Assembly (NCBI GenBank): GCA_947461165.1
Contig: CANHJR010000071.1
Coordinates: forward strand, 1-6,660
Length of the DNA stretch: 6,660 nucleotides
Direction: 5' to 3'
DNA from: Saprospirales bacterium
GTDB taxonomy: Bacteria; Bacteroidota; Bacteroidia; Chitinophagales; JADJOU01
In this document: one piece after another, positions 5,790 to 6,660 of the stretch
How positions within the stretch are numbered: the stretch's first letter is position 1
Layout of the letters: each line of letters opens with the position of its first letter
The notes under the pieces: model-generated
Seen by the model: the letters and a program-made list of their open reading frames with translations, nothing else
Told to the model about the DNA's origin: nothing
The model's database searches: none
Made by a program: the position numbers and the translations under genes

Positions 5790-6660
5790 ATGAATATTGC
5801 AGTAATTGGAGCTGGAACAATGGGAAATGGTATTGCACACGTTTTTGCTCAGTCTGGATTTCAGGTAAGTTTGATAGATGTATCACAAGAAGCCTTGGAT
5901 AAGGCGATATTGACGATTACTGCCAATCTGGATAGACAACTTCAAAAAGGGATCATCGATGAGGCGGCCAAGTCTTCGACGATAGATAGAATGAGAACAT
6001 TTACAAATATTCCTGGGGGTGTTATTAATGCTGATTTGGTTGTTGAGGCGGCAACAGAGAATGAAGATTTGAAATTAAAAATTTTTAAACAAATAGATGA
6101 ATCGGCTCCCGAAAAAGCCATTCTTGCAAGTAATACATCCTCTATTTCGATTACTAAAATTGCATCTGCTACAAAGCGACCAGAAAAGGTTATTGGAATG
6201 CATTTTATGAATCCAGTGCCTGTTATGAAATTGGTAGAGATTATAAACGGTTATGCTACCGAAAAAGAAGTAACCAAAACAATCATGGATTTATCGGCAA
6301 AGCTTGGAAAGATTCCAGTTGAGGTCAATGATTATCCAGGCTTTGTAGCTAACAGAATTTTGATGCCAATGATCAATGAGTCTATTTATACGTTATTTGA
6401 AGGCGTTGCTGGTGTCACGGAGATCGATAACGTGATGAAGCTTGGTATGGCTCATCCAATGGGCCCGCTTCAGTTGGCAGATTTTATTGGGTTAGATGTA
6501 TGTCTCGCGATTTTGAGAGTAATGCATGATGGCTTTGGCAATCCGAAGTATGCACCTTGTCCGCTACTTGTAAATATGGTGACTGCTGGTCATACTGGAC
6601 GCAAGTCAGGAAAAGGATTTTATGACTATGCGAACAAAGAGAGCAAAGATCTTGTTGTAA
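5790..6660 (+). CDS. 3-hydroxybutyryl-CoA dehydrogenase, 3' end cut by the window edge
   Basis: Reading from the ATG at 5790, 290 codons stay open to the window end. The product is a stand-alone (S)-3-hydroxyacyl-CoA dehydrogenase of the HBD/PaaH family, oxidising 3-hydroxybutyryl-CoA to acetoacetyl-CoA with NAD(P), in the cytoplasm. The N-terminal Rossmann domain has G-A-G-T-M-G (7-12) and an acidic residue closing strand 2 (Asp30). The active-site set is complete and correctly spaced: Glu90 in V-E-A-A-T-E-N, Ser117 in S-N-T-S-S, His138 in G-M-H-F-M-N-P-V-P, Glu150 and Asn188 in P-G-F-V-A-N-R. The C-terminal domain carries H-P-M-G-P-L-Q-L-A-D-F-I-G-L-D and the late G-R-K-S-G-K-G-F-Y-D-Y motif. 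Related proteins end within a few residues of this point, so only a handful of residues should be missing. The leader is A-rich with no Shine-Dalgarno sequence. It is divergent to the TPR gene; the thiolase upstream supplies or consumes its product. Confidence 0.95.
   Translation, partial: MNIAVIGAGTMGNGIAHVFAQSGFQVSLIDVSQEALDKAILTITANLDRQLQKGIIDEAAKSSTIDRMRTFTNIPGGVINADLVVEAATENEDLKLKIFKQIDESAPEKAILASNTSSISITKIASATKRPEKVIGMHFMNPVPVMKLVEIINGYATEKEVTKTIMDLSAKLGKIPVEVNDYPGFVANRILMPMINESIYTLFEGVAGVTEIDNVMKLGMAHPMGPLQLADFIGLDVCLAILRVMHDGFGNPKYAPCPLLVNMVTAGHTGRKSGKGFYDYANKESKDLVV

Noticed and set aside
1..6660. Search for mobile elements, CRISPR arrays, tRNA genes, toxin-antitoxin or defence genes
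   Set aside because: No transposase, integrase, regular repeat-spacer pattern, cloverleaf or defence-type protein was seen; every gene except the small membrane protein belongs to a recognised family.

Overview
The window is AT-rich bacterial chromosome that reads as ordinary housekeeping and metabolic DNA from a member of the Bacteroidota. Three signs support this. None of the seven starts has a convincing Shine-Dalgarno sequence (most leaders are A/T-rich). Two to three gene upstream regions carry the Bacteroidota -7 promoter element TAnnTTTG. A TPR lipoprotein has a Q-K-D-E stretch just after its lipid-anchored cysteine, like the surface-export signal described in Flavobacteriia. Genus cannot be called from the sequence alone; a free-living aerobic lineage is an inference.

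Layout, left to right. Positions 1-263 hold no supportable gene, only an imperfect 14-bp inverted repeat (185-238) that may terminate transcription. Six genes then run leftward on the minus strand: a prohibitin-like SPFH/Band 7 membrane protein (264-1172), a small YCII-domain protein (1287-1616), an unrecognised two-helix membrane protein (1682-2272), carA for the carbamoyl-phosphate synthase small subunit (2293-3375), an acetyl-CoA acetyltransferase (3407-4585), and a TPR lipoprotein (4691-5683). A seventh gene, a 3-hydroxybutyryl-CoA dehydrogenase, starts divergently at 5790 on the plus strand and leaves the window only a few codons before its expected end.

The clearest transcription unit is thiolase -> carA -> membrane protein. 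A good Bacteroidota promoter (TTG, 20 bp, TATCTTTG; 4609-4639) stands before the thiolase, the internal gaps are only 31 and 20 bp, and a hairpin followed by a T-rich tract (1661-1689) closes the unit at the membrane protein's stop codon. The thiolase and the dehydrogenase catalyse neighbouring steps of the acetoacetyl-CoA / 3-hydroxybutyryl-CoA route, but lie on opposite strands with the TPR gene between them. The dehydrogenase belongs to the (S)-specific family, so the pair fits beta-oxidation or butanoyl-CoA metabolism better than polyhydroxybutyrate synthesis.

I found no mobile element, CRISPR array, tRNA, rRNA, riboswitch, toxin-antitoxin pair or defence system. The points worth a second look are modest: the operon partners of carA, the unrecognised membrane protein, the possible surface-export signal, and the N-terminal membrane architecture of the SPFH protein.
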